From Stenotrophomonas humi (GTDB lineage Bacteria > Pseudomonadota > Gammaproteobacteria > Xanthomonadales > Xanthomonadaceae): DNA of 64,000 nt. Below, in pieces: positions 54,101 through 63,467 of this stretch. The position numbers and the translations under genes were made by a program. Where the stretch lies: positions 1 through 64,000 of the forward strand of contig NZ_LDJI01000020.1 of the NCBI RefSeq assembly GCF_001431415.1, written 5' to 3'. Positions within the stretch are counted from its first letter, which is position 1. Every line of letters begins with the position of its first letter. The notes under the pieces were generated by a model. That model saw nothing but the letters and a program-made list of their open reading frames with translations, was not told the origin of the DNA and ran no database searches.

Positions 54101-54879
54101 GGGTCGGGCCAGCGGATGTTGAGGCCGGCGGCCGGCATCTCGAAATCTTCCGGCAGGATGATCTGCCGGGCGAAGGGATCAACGTCCACCGATGCGGACG
54201 ACTCCACTGTCTCGGCGATGGTCTTGAAGCCGATCCAGCGGCCGGTGTAACGGCTCATCGCCCAGCCGACCAGGCCCATGTCGAGGATGTCCTGCACGCC
54301 GGCCGGGTTCAGCACCGGCATCATCGCGCTGACGAATTCCTCTTCGCTGCCGTGCGGCAGGGTCGAACTGCGGCAGGCATGGTCGTCGGCGGCCAGCGCC
54401 AGTACGCCACCATGCTTCGAGGTACCGGCGGCGTTGGCGTGCTTGAACACGTCGCCACAGCGGTCCACGCCCGGGCCCTTGCCGTACCACATGCCGAACA
54501 CGCCATCGACGTTGGCGCCGGGGAACAGGTTGGTCTGCTGCGTGCCCCAGACCATGGTCGCGCCCAGGTCCTCGTTGAGGCCGGGCACGAACTTCACTTT
54601 GGCCGCGTCCAGGTGCTTGCGCGCCCGCCACAGTTCCAGGTCGAAGCCACCCAGCGGCGAGCCACGGTAGCCACTGACGAAGCCGCCGGTGTTCAGGCCT
54701 GCGGCCACGTCGCGCTGATGCTGCATCAATGGCAGGCGTACCAGTGCCTGCACGCCGCTCAGATAAATGCGACCGTCGGCCCGCGTGTATTTGTGTTCCA
54801 GCGTGTAGTCATGGTCGCGCACGCCAATCAACGGCGTGTTGGCAGAGGCGGGGGAGGTGAGTTCGGCGGTACTGGTCAT
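51169..54879 (-). CDS. Indolepyruvate ferredoxin oxidoreductase family protein (fused)
   Basis: This 1236-residue fused 2-oxoacid:ferredoxin oxidoreductase carries alpha- and gamma-type parts in one chain. It oxidises aryl or branched 2-oxoacids with CoA, reducing ferredoxin. It has the TPP-binding region with THMGGEGVTW near 494. An iron-sulfur motif CEGCGDCGEKSFC is near 655, and the Gly-rich GVGGTGVVTIG near 745. The start at 54879 (MTSTAELTSP) is preferred over an upstream ATG. It is transcribed alone. This architecture is typical of Xanthomonadaceae and other Proteobacteria. Confidence 0.93.
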   Translation of the reverse strand: MTSTAELTSPASANTPLIGVRDHDYTLEHKYTRADGRIYLSGVQALVRLPLMQHQRDVAAGLNTGGFVSGYRGSPLGGFDLELWRARKHLDAAKVKFVPGLNEDLGATMVWGTQQTNLFPGANVDGVFGMWYGKGPGVDRCGDVFKHANAAGTSKHGGVLALAADDHACRSSTLPHGSEEEFVSAMMPVLNPAGVQDILDMGLVGWAMSRYTGRWIGFKTIAETVESSASVDVDPFARQIILPEDFEMPAAGLNIRWPDPPMDQEMRLHRYAVKAAQAFARANGIDKVVMDSPQARLGIVTTGKSYLDVLQALEYLGLDEKACAQIGIRVYKVGMTWPLEPQGIGAFARGLEDIVVVEEKKAFIERQMKEYFYNWPANWGARPSIVGKYDEQGEWILPSTGELTPATIAGVIGRRIQRFFNTESIEQRLRWMDEKEAEMALPRAQFPRVPHYCSGCPHNTSTTVPEGSRALAGIGCHYMVTWMDRDTDTFTHMGGEGVTWAGQATFTDTEHVFQNLGDGTYFHSGSLAIRQAIAAGVNITYKILYNDAVAMTGGQPVDGTLTVPQIAHQMRAEGVYTIVLLSDDIQKWKSRRHEFPSDVEFHDRAELDAVQKQLRTVKGTSILIYEQTCATEKRRRRKRGKLVDPPKRTMINSLVCEGCGDCGEKSFCVSVLPKETEFGRKRDIDQSNCNKDFSCTTGFCPSFVTVHGGQLRKGKKSDAASLLDNLPAPLFRTDFSQPWNILITGVGGTGVVTIGALLGMAGHLEGKGASVLDQTGLAQKGGAVTTHIRIANTPADIHAVRIAAGEADLVLGCDMVVVNDYWALSKVRAERSQVVLNTYEAMPGTFTTHPDMQFPAADIIAGVKVALGGRDPILLDATQLATALLGDAIASNLFILGFAWQQGLVPLSLESLMRAVELNGAAVAMNQNAFAWGRLAAIDPQAVQQAAGLVRNTPTHAERAPGALHELPPGDWEGSEAGAPSAPRNPGNEPEVRGLPSASQNSGEANFATLDDVHLSRSLDELVARRSAFLTDYQDVAYANRYRALVDTVRTAEQHTLPGSTALTEAVARYFFKLMTYKDEYEVARLYTSGDFHKRVQQQFEGDYQVRFHLAPPLFAKRDEQGQLQKKEYGPWMFKAFGLLAKLKGLRGGRFDIFGYTEERRGERQLIADYEKTLQELLGGLDARRLALAVDIASIPEHIRGYGHVKEAHLHEAKAREAALLATWRNPKALHIVQMA

Positions 54880-55050
54880 GGCTGGCCTATTGCAGAAGCG
54901 GCTGGCGGCAGGCACCGCACTGCTGCGCAGGCGGCGGCCGGCGATTGTAACAGCGCCGCTTTCATCACCCTGTAACGCAGTCGCGTCAGGGGCTGGGAGC
55001 GGTTAGGATCAGCCACTTGGCTTGTCAACTGTTTCACGGGGATTGCAGTC

Positions 55051-55689
55051 ATGGGGGTAATGAGTCGTATGGCGGCCGGCACAGCGTTGCTGGTCGGCCT
55101 GGCTGTTTCGAATGTGCAGGCGCAAAGCCTGCCCAAGCTTGTCGAGTTCTACTTTGATGAAGACGCGGCCGCCAAGCCGATCCATGCGGTGCCGCCGGAG
55201 CAGGCGGACGCTGTCGATCAGCTGATGAAACTGCGTGAGCGTGGCCGCAAGGGGGTTGAAGCCACGGCGCAACTGGCCAGCATCGCGTATGGCGAAGGCC
55301 GCGATGAGCTCGGTGCCAGGCTGTACCAGGAGGCATTGGCTGCCGTTGCCGAGAACTCGGTGCAGGCGCGCAGTCTGCGCTGGAACCAGGGCTGGGATCT
55401 GTACCGGCGGGGGGATGCCGAAGGTGCACTGGGCCTGTGGCTCAAGGCGGGCGAGAACACGCGGGGCAATCCGTCGTGGATGCCGCCGACGCTGGCGCTG
55501 GTCCTGTGGAAGCTGGACCGCAAGGACGAAGCCGTGGGTTGGTTTGCCGCGGCCGTCCGTACCGAGCCGGAACAGTGGAGCGACACCAATCGCTTCGCGC
55601 AGCTGCTGCCGACCTGGAAGGACGCCGAGCGCTCCCAGCTGGCCGAGGTGCAGCAGAGCTGGGCGGCCAATCCGCCGGCGTGGCCGTGA
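55051..55689 (+). CDS. Secreted TPR-like protein
   Basis: The 212-residue protein has a signal peptide (about residues 1-25, ending VQAQ). The body is helical and repeat-like: ARLYQEALAAVAENSVQARSLRWNQGWDLYRRGDAEGAL and VLWKLDRKDEAVGWFAAAV, the tetratricopeptide pattern. ATG codons at 55051 and 55060 are both possible; 55051 has a GGGGATT site. It may scaffold envelope proteins; no partner is adjacent. Confidence 0.75.
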   Translation: MGVMSRMAAGTALLVGLAVSNVQAQSLPKLVEFYFDEDAAAKPIHAVPPEQADAVDQLMKLRERGRKGVEATAQLASIAYGEGRDELGARLYQEALAAVAENSVQARSLRWNQGWDLYRRGDAEGALGLWLKAGENTRGNPSWMPPTLALVLWKLDRKDEAVGWFAAAVRTEPEQWSDTNRFAQLLPTWKDAERSQLAEVQQSWAANPPAWP

Positions 55690-56037
55690 GTTGAAGGTCT
55701 GACGTCGCAGGGGTGCGGGTCAGGCCAGAAGTTCTGGTGGGAAGGAAGGATCGGAGAAGGGGCGCTGGCTCCTGCTCATGCATTGCGCCTGCTTTCCAGT
55801 CCGTCATTTCCATTTCCGCCTTGGCGGGAATGACGAGCAGAGAACGTTCAACGCCACGCCACGACAGGGCAGTCACCTCCCGCGTGCGGCGAACCTGACA
55901 GATAAATCGCCGATGCCCTGAAAGAGGGTAACCGTCCGGCAGGGTCCGAACCCCATCATCCGCGTACGACTGCATCCTTATCAGACTTAGGTCGGATGCC
56001 GATTCCATAGGCCCTTGCGGCAGTGCATGCTTGGGCC
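55690..56037. other. 348-bp gap, one palindromic repeat
   Basis: No gene was seen. It contains one palindromic repeat (55802-55835). The rest has no clear hairpin, promoter or ORF with family support. Confidence 0.5.
55802..55835. repeat. Palindromic repeat, altered copy of 9637 element
   Basis: CGTCATTTCCATTTCCGCC-TT-GGCGGGAATGACG. It matches the element at 9637 except for an added CATTTC duplication in the left arm. Confidence 0.7.
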
Positions 56038-56952
56038 ATGGCCTTCGACGCATTCGCATTGATATTGGCCATGCTCGCCTTGGGCATGGTCTTCGCACGC
56101 TTCCGCACTTTTCCGGACAACGCTGCCGACACCCTCAACAAAGTGGTGCTCTATGTGTGCCTGCCAGCTGCGGTGCTCACCTATGTGCCACGACTGGAAC
56201 TGGACGTATCGTTGGTTGGCATCATCGTCACGCCATGGCTGCTGATGCTGTTGACGTTGGCGCTGGTCAGCCTGGCCACACGATTGTTTGGCTTCGAACG
56301 GCAGGTGCATGCGGTGCTGCTGTTGTGCGTGGCGCTCACCAATTCCAGTTTCATCGGCTACCCGATGGTGCGCGCGCTGCTGGGGGACCACGCACTGCCT
56401 TATGCGGTGGTCTACGACCAGTTCGGTACCTTCGTGCTGCTTTCGACGTTCGGCCTTTATGTGCTGGCGCGCTACAGCGGCGACACGCCACCCACCACTG
56501 CACAGATCCTGCTGCGCATCCTCAAATTTCCCCCGTTGTGGGCGCTGCTGTTTGCCTTGACGCTGATGCCGGCCACCCCACCGACGTGGATCGCTTCGGC
56601 GCTCAAGGGCCTGGCCGACGCGATGTTGCCGCTGGTGATGCTGGCGGTGGGCCTGACCATCCAGCTGCGGCTGACCCGCGCGGAGCTGGCGCCACTGTCG
56701 ATCGGATTGCTGCTCAAACTGGTGGTGCTGCCGGCGGCGGCCATCCCGTTGTCGCTGGTGTTCGGCCTGCAGGGCGAGATGCTGCGCGTCAACGTGTTGG
56801 AAACCGCCATGCCGACCATGATCACCGCCGCTGCTCTTGCCATCTCGCACCGGTTGGCGCCGCGCCTGGCCGCGGCAATGGTGGGCTACGGCATCGTGTT
56901 GTCGCTGGTCACGCTGCCGGCCTGGGTGTGGGTGCTGGGCCGGATGACCTGA
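56038..56952 (+). CDS. AEC family transporter
   Basis: The 304-residue membrane protein has the auxin efflux carrier fold, with about 10 membrane segments and a central loop. Family features are the N-terminal FALILAMLALG helix and the break near the middle (NSSFIGYPMV, near residues 101-110). It would transport an organic anion; substrate is unknown. The ATG at 56038 is chosen over 56023. Gap to the next gene is 52 bp. Confidence 0.88.
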   Translation: MAFDAFALILAMLALGMVFARFRTFPDNAADTLNKVVLYVCLPAAVLTYVPRLELDVSLVGIIVTPWLLMLLTLALVSLATRLFGFERQVHAVLLLCVALTNSSFIGYPMVRALLGDHALPYAVVYDQFGTFVLLSTFGLYVLARYSGDTPPTTAQILLRILKFPPLWALLFALTLMPATPPTWIASALKGLADAMLPLVMLAVGLTIQLRLTRAELAPLSIGLLLKLVVLPAAAIPLSLVFGLQGEMLRVNVLETAMPTMITAAALAISHRLAPRLAAAMVGYGIVLSLVTLPAWVWVLGRMT

Positions 56953-57004
56953 TACAACATTGCATGGGGCGTATGTCCCATCCATTCCAGGAAGGAGTCG
57001 GCTG

Positions 57005-58021
57005 ATGAAGGGCAGCAAGGCATTTGTTCTCCTGTTTGGCGCGTTGTTGTGCGCCTCCGGCACGGTCAGCGGATCGAACGCCAATGCGCCCGTGGCTCAA
57101 TCCGGTGAAGTCGATTTCCACACGCCGTTGCTGCAGAGAGCCAGGGAGCTGGCAGCCACCGGAAAGCCGCTGGAATTGTTCGTGGCTTCGCGCCTGGCAT
57201 TGCCGACGGAGCTATCGGCAGCTGCACGTGGATCAGCGGCGCCCAGCCAGAGCGAGGCCTGGATGGAACAGGCCATCCGCGTCGGCAGCGACCAGCCGGT
57301 GATCGCACGCGCGGCGGTGAGCCGCTGCATTGAGGGCGGGCGATGTGACATCCCGGTAGCGATCCAGACACTGCGTACGCGCGAAGCCGATGACGTGGTG
57401 GCGCAGCTGCTGTTATGGAGGATGGCCGTTGCGCAGGGTGATGCACAGGAGGCGGCGCGGGCGTGGACGCGGGCAACGCAGGCGAACCGTTTTGTCGATG
57501 AATATGCCGAAGGACTGGGCCTGCTGGACCGTATGACGCAAGGCATGCAGTTGCCGGCGGACGCCGCGGAACCCGCCATTGATCCTGATACGCCGCGGCA
57601 GATAATGGTGTACGCGTTAGCCGCGTCCTGGATACCGGTCCTGACCCCTTTCCATCGGGAATGCCCGGCAACCGAGGGCGGTGAACGAAAGGAGGGATGC
57701 CTGCACTTGGCAGCAATGATGGCTGACAGTAGTTCTGCATTGTTCAGCAGCTTCGGCATCAGCAAGCTGGGCGGCTATGCGGAGGACGAGACAGCACGGA
57801 AGCGGTGGCAGGAGCGCAAGCGTCAGTTGTACTGGACCATCGAGCGTGCGATGGCGCTGCAGGAAGAGGGATCGAACGGATTGCCGGCAGACTCGCAGGA
57901 CTATATGCGCTGGATCAGCGAGTCCGGTGAACTGCCTGCGATGCGACGATTGCTGGCGGTGCATGGCGTAGCGGCACTGCCGCCGGATGATTGGCAACCG
58001 TCCGTTATGGGGTGGAAGTAG
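57005..58021 (+). CDS. Secreted protein of unknown function
   Basis: The 338-residue product has a signal peptide (about residues 1-22, MKGSKAFVLLFGALLCASG...). The body is helical with several Cys residues (RCIEGGRCD near 113-121, RECPATEGGERKEGCL near 218-233). I do not recognise a family. A strong ribosome-binding site AGGAAGGAG precedes the ATG at 57005. It is on the same strand as the AEC permease gene but likely independent. Confidence 0.7.
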   Translation: MKGSKAFVLLFGALLCASGTVSGSNANAPVAQSGEVDFHTPLLQRARELAATGKPLELFVASRLALPTELSAAARGSAAPSQSEAWMEQAIRVGSDQPVIARAAVSRCIEGGRCDIPVAIQTLRTREADDVVAQLLLWRMAVAQGDAQEAARAWTRATQANRFVDEYAEGLGLLDRMTQGMQLPADAAEPAIDPDTPRQIMVYALAASWIPVLTPFHRECPATEGGERKEGCLHLAAMMADSSSALFSSFGISKLGGYAEDETARKRWQERKRQLYWTIERAMALQEEGSNGLPADSQDYMRWISESGELPAMRRLLAVHGVAALPPDDWQPSVMGWK

Positions 58022-58149
58022 GCGCAAGGATCGGCCGCGGACAACGCGACGATCGTGGCGTTGTCATGCTTCAGGATACGCGGGTCGATTCTGGTCACCG
58101 GTACGGCACGTATGCCGCAGGAGCGGGTGGAGTGATCTCAGGGAGACGC

Positions 58150-59631
58150 TCAATCCGCCGGTACCGTCCGCTCGCGGGCCCAGTCGCGCAGGCCCTGCAC
58201 CTGCTCCGACATCAGCACCGACAGTGGGCGGGTGTTGCGGATTTCCGCCATCAACAGTTCGGTGTCCAGCGGTTTGCCCTCGGCATGCGCGGCGTACAGG
58301 CCAGCGACTACGGCCTGTTCGATCTCGGCACCGGAGAAGCCGTCGCTCGCGGCTGCCAATGCCGACAATGCGAAGTTCTCCGGCACCAGCTGGCGGCGCA
58401 GCAGATGCAGGTGCAGCAGTTCCACCCGGGCATCGGGCGAGGGCAGGTCGACGAAGAAGATCTCGTCGAAGCGTCCCTTGCGCAGCAGTTCGGCCGGCAG
58501 TTCCTGCACCTGGTTGGCGGTGGCGACGATGAACACCGCGCCCTTGCGCTCAGCCATCCAGGTCAGCAGGTAACCGAGCACGCGTCGCGAGACGCCGCCG
58601 TCCTCGCCGTTGCTGGCCAGGCCTTTCTCGATCTCGTCGATCCACAGCACGCAGGGCGCCAGTTGCTCGGCCGAGGCCAACGCGTCGCGCAGGTTCTTCT
58701 CGGTCTCGCCGTGGTACTTGTTGTACAGCGTGCCGAAATCCAGCCGCAGCAGCGGCACGCCGAAGCCGGCGGCGGTGGCCTTGGCCAGCATGGATTTGCC
58801 ACAGCCCTGCACGCCCAGCAGCAGCATGCCCTTGGGCGGGTCCAGCCCGGGCGGGGCAGTGCCGGACACGAACACTGCCCGGCGCTGTTCGATCCAGCGC
58901 TTGAGCCGGCGCGCGCCGGCCACCTCGGCGAAACGGGCCGAGTCGTATTCGTAATGCAGGTGCCCGCTGCGGTTGAGCAGTTCGAACTTGAGCTTGGCCA
59001 GCTGCGGCAGGTCGTCGGCACGCAGTGCGCCGTCGCCGTAGATCAACTGGCGGGCGATGCGGCGGGCGTCGGTCATGCTCAGCCCGCTGAGGTTGCGCAG
59101 GATCTGCTGCACCGCGTCCTGGTCCGCTTCCACCCGGCGGCCGCCATGCTCCTTGGCGTAACTGGCGGCTTCTTCGCGCAGCATCTTCAGCAGGGCGTTG
59201 GCATCGGGCAGGCGCGGGTTGAAGCGCGTGGCCAGTGCTTCCAGCTCCGGCGGCAGCTCCACCTTGGCACCGACCAGCACCAGCACATGCGGCTGGCTGT
59301 GGCGGCGCTGGATGATGTCGCGCAGCAGCCGCTGGTGGCTGGCGTAGCCCAGGTAGGGGTGGAAATCGAGCAGCAGGTAGATGCCGCGCTGGTCGGCGTC
59401 CTGGATCATCCGCAACGCCGCACTGGCGTCGGGCGGGCCGTAGGCTTCGTCCTCGCGGTCGATGTCGATGCGGCGCAGGCCCTCGGTGATGGACCAGCGG
59501 TGCAGCGCCCGCCAGACGTGCATCAATGCCTGCCGGAACAATTCGACGATCCGCGCCTCGTCCTGGGTCTGGATGACGATCAACGGCGTATTGGCGCGGA
59601 TCAGCGCGGTGAGGTCCTGCAGTTCGCTCAT
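58150..59631 (-). CDS. Ycf46-like AAA+ ATPase
   Basis: The 493-residue protein has an N-terminal region of about 255 residues of the Ycf46 type ([17 protein letters not shown] start) and a C-terminal AAA+ domain with Walker A GVQGCGKS near residue 274 and Walker [10 protein letters not shown] near 328, then an [12 protein letters not shown] helix and sensor Asn in FIVATANQV. Ycf46-like ATPases are known in cyanobacteria and Proteobacteria with roles in carbon or stress response. It is divergent from a ParA-like gene with a gap of 121 bp. Confidence 0.88.
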   Translation of the reverse strand: MSELQDLTALIRANTPLIVIQTQDEARIVELFRQALMHVWRALHRWSITEGLRRIDIDREDEAYGPPDASAALRMIQDADQRGIYLLLDFHPYLGYASHQRLLRDIIQRRHSQPHVLVLVGAKVELPPELEALATRFNPRLPDANALLKMLREEAASYAKEHGGRRVEADQDAVQQILRNLSGLSMTDARRIARQLIYGDGALRADDLPQLAKLKFELLNRSGHLHYEYDSARFAEVAGARRLKRWIEQRRAVFVSGTAPPGLDPPKGMLLLGVQGCGKSMLAKATAAGFGVPLLRLDFGTLYNKYHGETEKNLRDALASAEQLAPCVLWIDEIEKGLASNGEDGGVSRRVLGYLLTWMAERKGAVFIVATANQVQELPAELLRKGRFDEIFFVDLPSPDARVELLHLHLLRRQLVPENFALSALAAASDGFSGAEIEQAVVAGLYAAHAEGKPLDTELLMAEIRNTRPLSVLMSEQVQGLRDWARERTVPAD

Positions 59632-59752
59632 GGGGGTTCCATCCGGGGGAGCACACGATAACGCAGGATCGGGTGCTTCCTCACCCGGTGACTACCTTTG
59701 GCGATGCGCTGCGGTGTACGCTGCGGACAGGTTCAGCGGAAGCGAGGCGTGC

Positions 59753-60385
59753 ATGAAGACGATCCTGGTAGCCGGCTCCAAGGGCGGTGTCGGCAAGACC
59801 ACCATCGCCACCCATCTGGCTGCGCAGTCGGCCCTGGCCGGCAAGGCCACGGTGATAGCCGACGCCGACCCTCAAGGCTCCAGTACACGCTGGGCGCAGC
59901 GGCGCTCCATGTTGGACAGCGCCGTGCTGCCGGTGGACGTGCACCGCAAGAAGAACTGGGAAAAACTCATTCCCGACGGCGCCGAGCAGGTCATCATCGA
60001 TGCCCCGGCCGGTGCCTATGCCGAGGACCTGGAACGGTTCCTGGACCTGGCTGATGCAGTGGTGGTGCCGGTGCTGCCGTCGGCGCTGGACATCGAAGCC
60101 ATCGTCGGCTTCCTCAACAGTCTTTCCAAGATCAAGCGCGTGCATTCGCGGGCGTTGCCGGTGGGGCTGGTGCTCAACCGCACCAAGCCATGGACGCAGA
60201 CCTCGCAACAGGCCCAGCAGATGCTGGCGCAGTGGCCGTATGACGTTGTCGCGCAGCTGCGTGACAGCCAGAGTTACGTGGTGATGGTCGGGCTGGGACG
60301 CAGCCTGTTCGACTATCACTCCGCCCAGGTACGCGAGCACCAGCAGGATTGGGACCCGCTACTCAAATGGTTGAACAAGGCCTGA
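59753..60385 (+). CDS. ParA-family ATPase
   Basis: The 210-residue ATPase has the deviant Walker A KGGVGKTT (residues 10-17), the ADADPQGSS motif near 37-45 and a VIIDAPAG Walker B-type motif near 81. It lacks a DNA-binding extension at the N-terminus, so it is a small ParA/MinD-like protein for positioning a cargo. No parB is adjacent. It is upstream of sixA by 18 bp and may be co-transcribed with it. Confidence 0.88.
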   Translation: MKTILVAGSKGGVGKTTIATHLAAQSALAGKATVIADADPQGSSTRWAQRRSMLDSAVLPVDVHRKKNWEKLIPDGAEQVIIDAPAGAYAEDLERFLDLADAVVVPVLPSALDIEAIVGFLNSLSKIKRVHSRALPVGLVLNRTKPWTQTSQQAQQMLAQWPYDVVAQLRDSQSYVVMVGLGRSLFDYHSAQVREHQQDWDPLLKWLNKA

Positions 60386-60403
60386 CAGGAGTACTACCCG
60401 CCC

Positions 60404-60880
60404 ATGCGTGAATTGATCTTGCTGCGGCATGCCCATGCCGAACCGGCCGACAATGGCCAAGCCGATATCGACCGACCGCTTTCCCCGCACGGGTTGGCCG
60501 AGGCCGAAGCCGCCGGGCGCTGGCTGCATGAGCAGCGGCTGGTGCCGGACCGGGTGCTGTGCTCGCCGGCGCGGCGCACCCGTGAAACCCTGGAAGCGGT
60601 GCTCAGCCTCACCGGCTATGTCGAGCAGCGCCTGGAAGAACGCATCTACGATGCTGCGCCCGGCACCCTGGCGGCACTGCTGGACGAACACCGCGAAGTC
60701 GAGCGGCTGCTGGTGGTGGGCCACAATCCGGGCCTGGAACAGCTGGTGGCGCTGATGCACAGCGGCCAGTCCGGCGATTACCGTGGCATGCCGCCGGCCG
60801 CAGTGGCGGTGCTGTCACTTCCGATGGAAGCCGCGATCGAGCCCGGGATTGCCCGTTTGGCAGCGTTCTGGTGGCCGTAA
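60404..60880 (+). CDS. sixA: SixA-like histidine phosphatase
   Basis: The 158-residue protein has the histidine phosphatase motif RHAHAE at residues 8-13 and the second His in VVGHNPGL near 104-111. SixA removes phosphate from phosphohistidine on HPt proteins or PTS components. Ribosome-binding site CAGGAG precedes the ATG. It lies 18 bp after the ParA gene and 4 bp before the YceI gene, so these form a run. Confidence 0.92.
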   Translation: MRELILLRHAHAEPADNGQADIDRPLSPHGLAEAEAAGRWLHEQRLVPDRVLCSPARRTRETLEAVLSLTGYVEQRLEERIYDAAPGTLAALLDEHREVERLLVVGHNPGLEQLVALMHSGQSGDYRGMPPAAVAVLSLPMEAAIEPGIARLAAFWWP

Positions 60881-60884
60881 GCGC

Positions 60885-61463
60885 ATGGCAGCAGTACGGG
60901 GGATGTTGCTGCTGATGGTGTGGGCGCTGGCGGGCGCGGCATTTGCCAAACCGCCAGCGACACTGCCGCAGATTGATACGGCGCGTTCTCAGTTCGGCTT
61001 TGAGATACGCACCCGGTTCGGACAGAAAATCGAGGGAAACTTCCCGCGCTTCGAGGCATTGAGCACCCAGCTACCCGATGGTCGCCATCAGGTGCGGCTG
61101 CGCATGTATGCGCAATACGTGGAAATTCCGGACAAGCCCCGTTACACCGCGTGGATGCGGGGCGAGGATTTCTTCGACGTGGCGCGTTACCCGCTCATCG
61201 AGTACCAGTCCGATCCCTACTCGCCGGATGTGATCGAGCGCGGCGGGGAAGTGCAGGGCTGGTTGACCATCCGTGGTATCAGCCGCCGTGAAACACTGCG
61301 TCTGGCAGAACCTGAATGCGCAAGGCCCGGCTATGATTGCGACCTTGTCAGCCGAGGTACCGTCCTGCGCGGTCGTTACGGCATGGACAGCTGGCAGATG
61401 GCTCTGGGTGATCGAGTGACCTTTATATTGCGTACGCGCCTTGTCGGCGCATCCCAACCGTGA
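60885..61463 (+). CDS. YceI family periplasmic protein
   Basis: The 192-residue protein has a signal peptide (about residues 1-23, ending AFAK) and a YceI-type lipocalin fold: QIDTARSQFGFEIRTRFGQ, FDVARYPLIEYQS and LTIRGISRRETLRL. YceI proteins bind polyisoprenoid or amide lipids. The start at 60885 is 4 bp past the sixA stop. Its end overlaps the phospholipase D start in GTGA. Confidence 0.9.
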   Translation: MAAVRGMLLLMVWALAGAAFAKPPATLPQIDTARSQFGFEIRTRFGQKIEGNFPRFEALSTQLPDGRHQVRLRMYAQYVEIPDKPRYTAWMRGEDFFDVARYPLIEYQSDPYSPDVIERGGEVQGWLTIRGISRRETLRLAEPECARPGYDCDLVSRGTVLRGRYGMDSWQMALGDRVTFILRTRLVGASQP

Positions 61464-63433
61464 CAGCACTGACGCGGCTTTTCCTGCTGCTGGTAGTGCT
61501 GCTGGTCGGTGGCTGTGCGTCACTGTCACCGCAGCAGCGTGCCCGGGCCGAAGGCATCGCGGTATCGGCACGCTCGACCACGGTGGAGTGCACGCAGCCG
61601 GACCGCTGCGCACTGGACTCGCCGTTGCGCGCGCTGGGTGGCCGTGCCATGGCCGAATCCACCGAGCAGGTGCCACGCCACTACGCCACCATCCTCGATG
61701 AGGGCGAGCTGTCGCTGGTGGCACGGCTGAACCTGCTGCGCAGCGCCACCCGCAGTATCGACCTGCAGACCTACATCTTCGACACCGACGACAGTGCGCG
61801 GCTGGTGATCGATGAGTTGCTGGCTGCCGCCCGCCGGGGGGTCAAGGTACGGGTGTTGATCGACCAGCTGTCCGCGATCTCCGACGTGCAGATGCTGGGC
61901 GCCCTGTCCGGTGCACACGCCAATTTCGAGCTGCGGGTCTACAACCCGGCATTCGGCAAAGCCAAGCTCAATTATCTGGACTACGCCGGCAGCGTGCTGT
62001 GCTGTTTCCGCCGCTTCAACCAGCGCATGCACAACAAGCTGCTGGTGATTGATGACGTGATCGGCGTGGTCGGTGGCCGCAATTATCAGGATGACTATTA
62101 CGACTGGGATCGGGAGTACAACTTCCGCGATCGCGACGTGATAGTGGCCGGGCCGGAGGCGCGCGAGATGGCCACCAATTTCCAGGCCTTCTGGGAAGCC
62201 AAGCGCAGCGTGCCGGCCGAACGCCTGAACGACGTGGGTAAAACGTTGCTGCGCGAGGGTGTGCCGGCCATGCCCGAAGCCGCGTTCCGTTACCCCGAGC
62301 GTATCGAGAGGGTGGATGCCGAGGCTTCCGATGCCGGTTTCATCAGCCGCGAGTTCGTCGACACGGCGTTGTCGGTGAAGTCGGTGAGTTACGTGGCCGA
62401 CCTGCCGCGCAAACACCGCAACGAGCGCGAAGACGAGCCACTCAATGGGCAGCACCTCACCGAGCCGACGCTGGATGCATTGATCAACTCAGCGCAGAGC
62501 GAAGTGCTGCTGCAGACGCCGTACCTGGTGCTTTCAAAGCCGGCGCAGAAGCTGTTCAAGGGCCTGCGCAAGCGCGAAGCGCCGCCGCGGGTCGTGGTCT
62601 CCACCAACAGCCTGGCGGCGACCGACAACCCGGTGGTCTATGCGCTGTCCTACAAGTACAAGCGCCGCAACCTGCGTGAGCTGGGCTTCAACATCTACGA
62701 ATACAAGCCGTTCCCGCTGGATGCGCCGGTGGACTACCAGAAGCTGGTGCCGCCGCCGCTGGGCGACGTGGACAGGGGCACCTCGCGGGGCAGCGTGATC
62801 GGCGGCAGCGCGGCGGGCAGCAATGTGCGTGGCAGCGGTTCGGGGCGCAAATCCACCCCAGGCGGCAGCGAAGTGGAACGTGAAGTGCTGCGTACCGAAA
62901 CCCGGCCTTCGTTCCTGAGCACGCGCCCGGCCAATCGGCCGGTGCCGGTCACCCGGCAGGGTGCGCGCATGGGCCTGCATGCCAAGTCGCTGGTGGTGGA
63001 CCGCCGTATCGGCGTGATCGGCACCCACAATTTCGACCCGCGCAGCGAGAACTACAACACCGAAGGCGCGGTGATCATCGACGACCCGGTGTTCGCCGAG
63101 CAACTGGCGCAGAGCATCCTGCGGGACATCCATCCGAATAATTCCTGGGTGGTGGCGCCACGGCAGAAGGCGCCGGTGCTGTCCGGCCTCAATTACAGCC
63201 TGGGCAAGGCGTCGGAAGCGTTGCCCATACTCGATTTCTGGCCGTGGCGTTATGCCACCGACTACGAATTCCAGCCCGGTCCGGAGTGCCTCACGCCACT
63301 GCGTCGACAGGACCCTGGCTTCCATGCGTGCTACGTCGCCGTGGGTGATTTCCCTGAGGTGGACGTCGGCCCGAAGTGGTTGCTGGTGCGCATGCTGACT
63401 GCCTTCGGCGCTGGCCTGGTGCCGATTCTGTAA
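61460..63433 (+). CDS. Phospholipase D family lipoprotein (cardiolipin synthase ClsC-like)
   Basis: The 657-residue protein starts at a GTG overlapping the YceI stop. It has a lipoprotein signal with lipobox VGGC at residues 16-19. Two HKD motifs are seen: HNKLLVIDD near residue 190 and HAKSLVVDRRIGVIGTHNFD near 507. PLD enzymes of this form transfer phosphatidyl groups and make cardiolipin. It is longer than E. coli ClsC, mostly due to a low-complexity Ser/Gly/Arg stretch near 435-475, between the two HKD halves. Confidence 0.9.
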   Translation: MTALTRLFLLLVVLLVGGCASLSPQQRARAEGIAVSARSTTVECTQPDRCALDSPLRALGGRAMAESTEQVPRHYATILDEGELSLVARLNLLRSATRSIDLQTYIFDTDDSARLVIDELLAAARRGVKVRVLIDQLSAISDVQMLGALSGAHANFELRVYNPAFGKAKLNYLDYAGSVLCCFRRFNQRMHNKLLVIDDVIGVVGGRNYQDDYYDWDREYNFRDRDVIVAGPEAREMATNFQAFWEAKRSVPAERLNDVGKTLLREGVPAMPEAAFRYPERIERVDAEASDAGFISREFVDTALSVKSVSYVADLPRKHRNEREDEPLNGQHLTEPTLDALINSAQSEVLLQTPYLVLSKPAQKLFKGLRKREAPPRVVVSTNSLAATDNPVVYALSYKYKRRNLRELGFNIYEYKPFPLDAPVDYQKLVPPPLGDVDRGTSRGSVIGGSAAGSNVRGSGSGRKSTPGGSEVEREVLRTETRPSFLSTRPANRPVPVTRQGARMGLHAKSLVVDRRIGVIGTHNFDPRSENYNTEGAVIIDDPVFAEQLAQSILRDIHPNNSWVVAPRQKAPVLSGLNYSLGKASEALPILDFWPWRYATDYEFQPGPECLTPLRRQDPGFHACYVAVGDFPEVDVGPKWLLVRMLTAFGAGLVPIL

Positions 63434-63467
63434 GCACTCCTTTCTCTTTCCGAAACAGGTTACGAGC

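Noticed and set aside
51115..54975. 1286-codon plus-strand open frame
   Set aside because: It is antisense to the indolepyruvate oxidoreductase gene. Its residues are the His/Gln/Ala/Arg/Val-rich type that high-G+C antisense frames produce, with no family motif.
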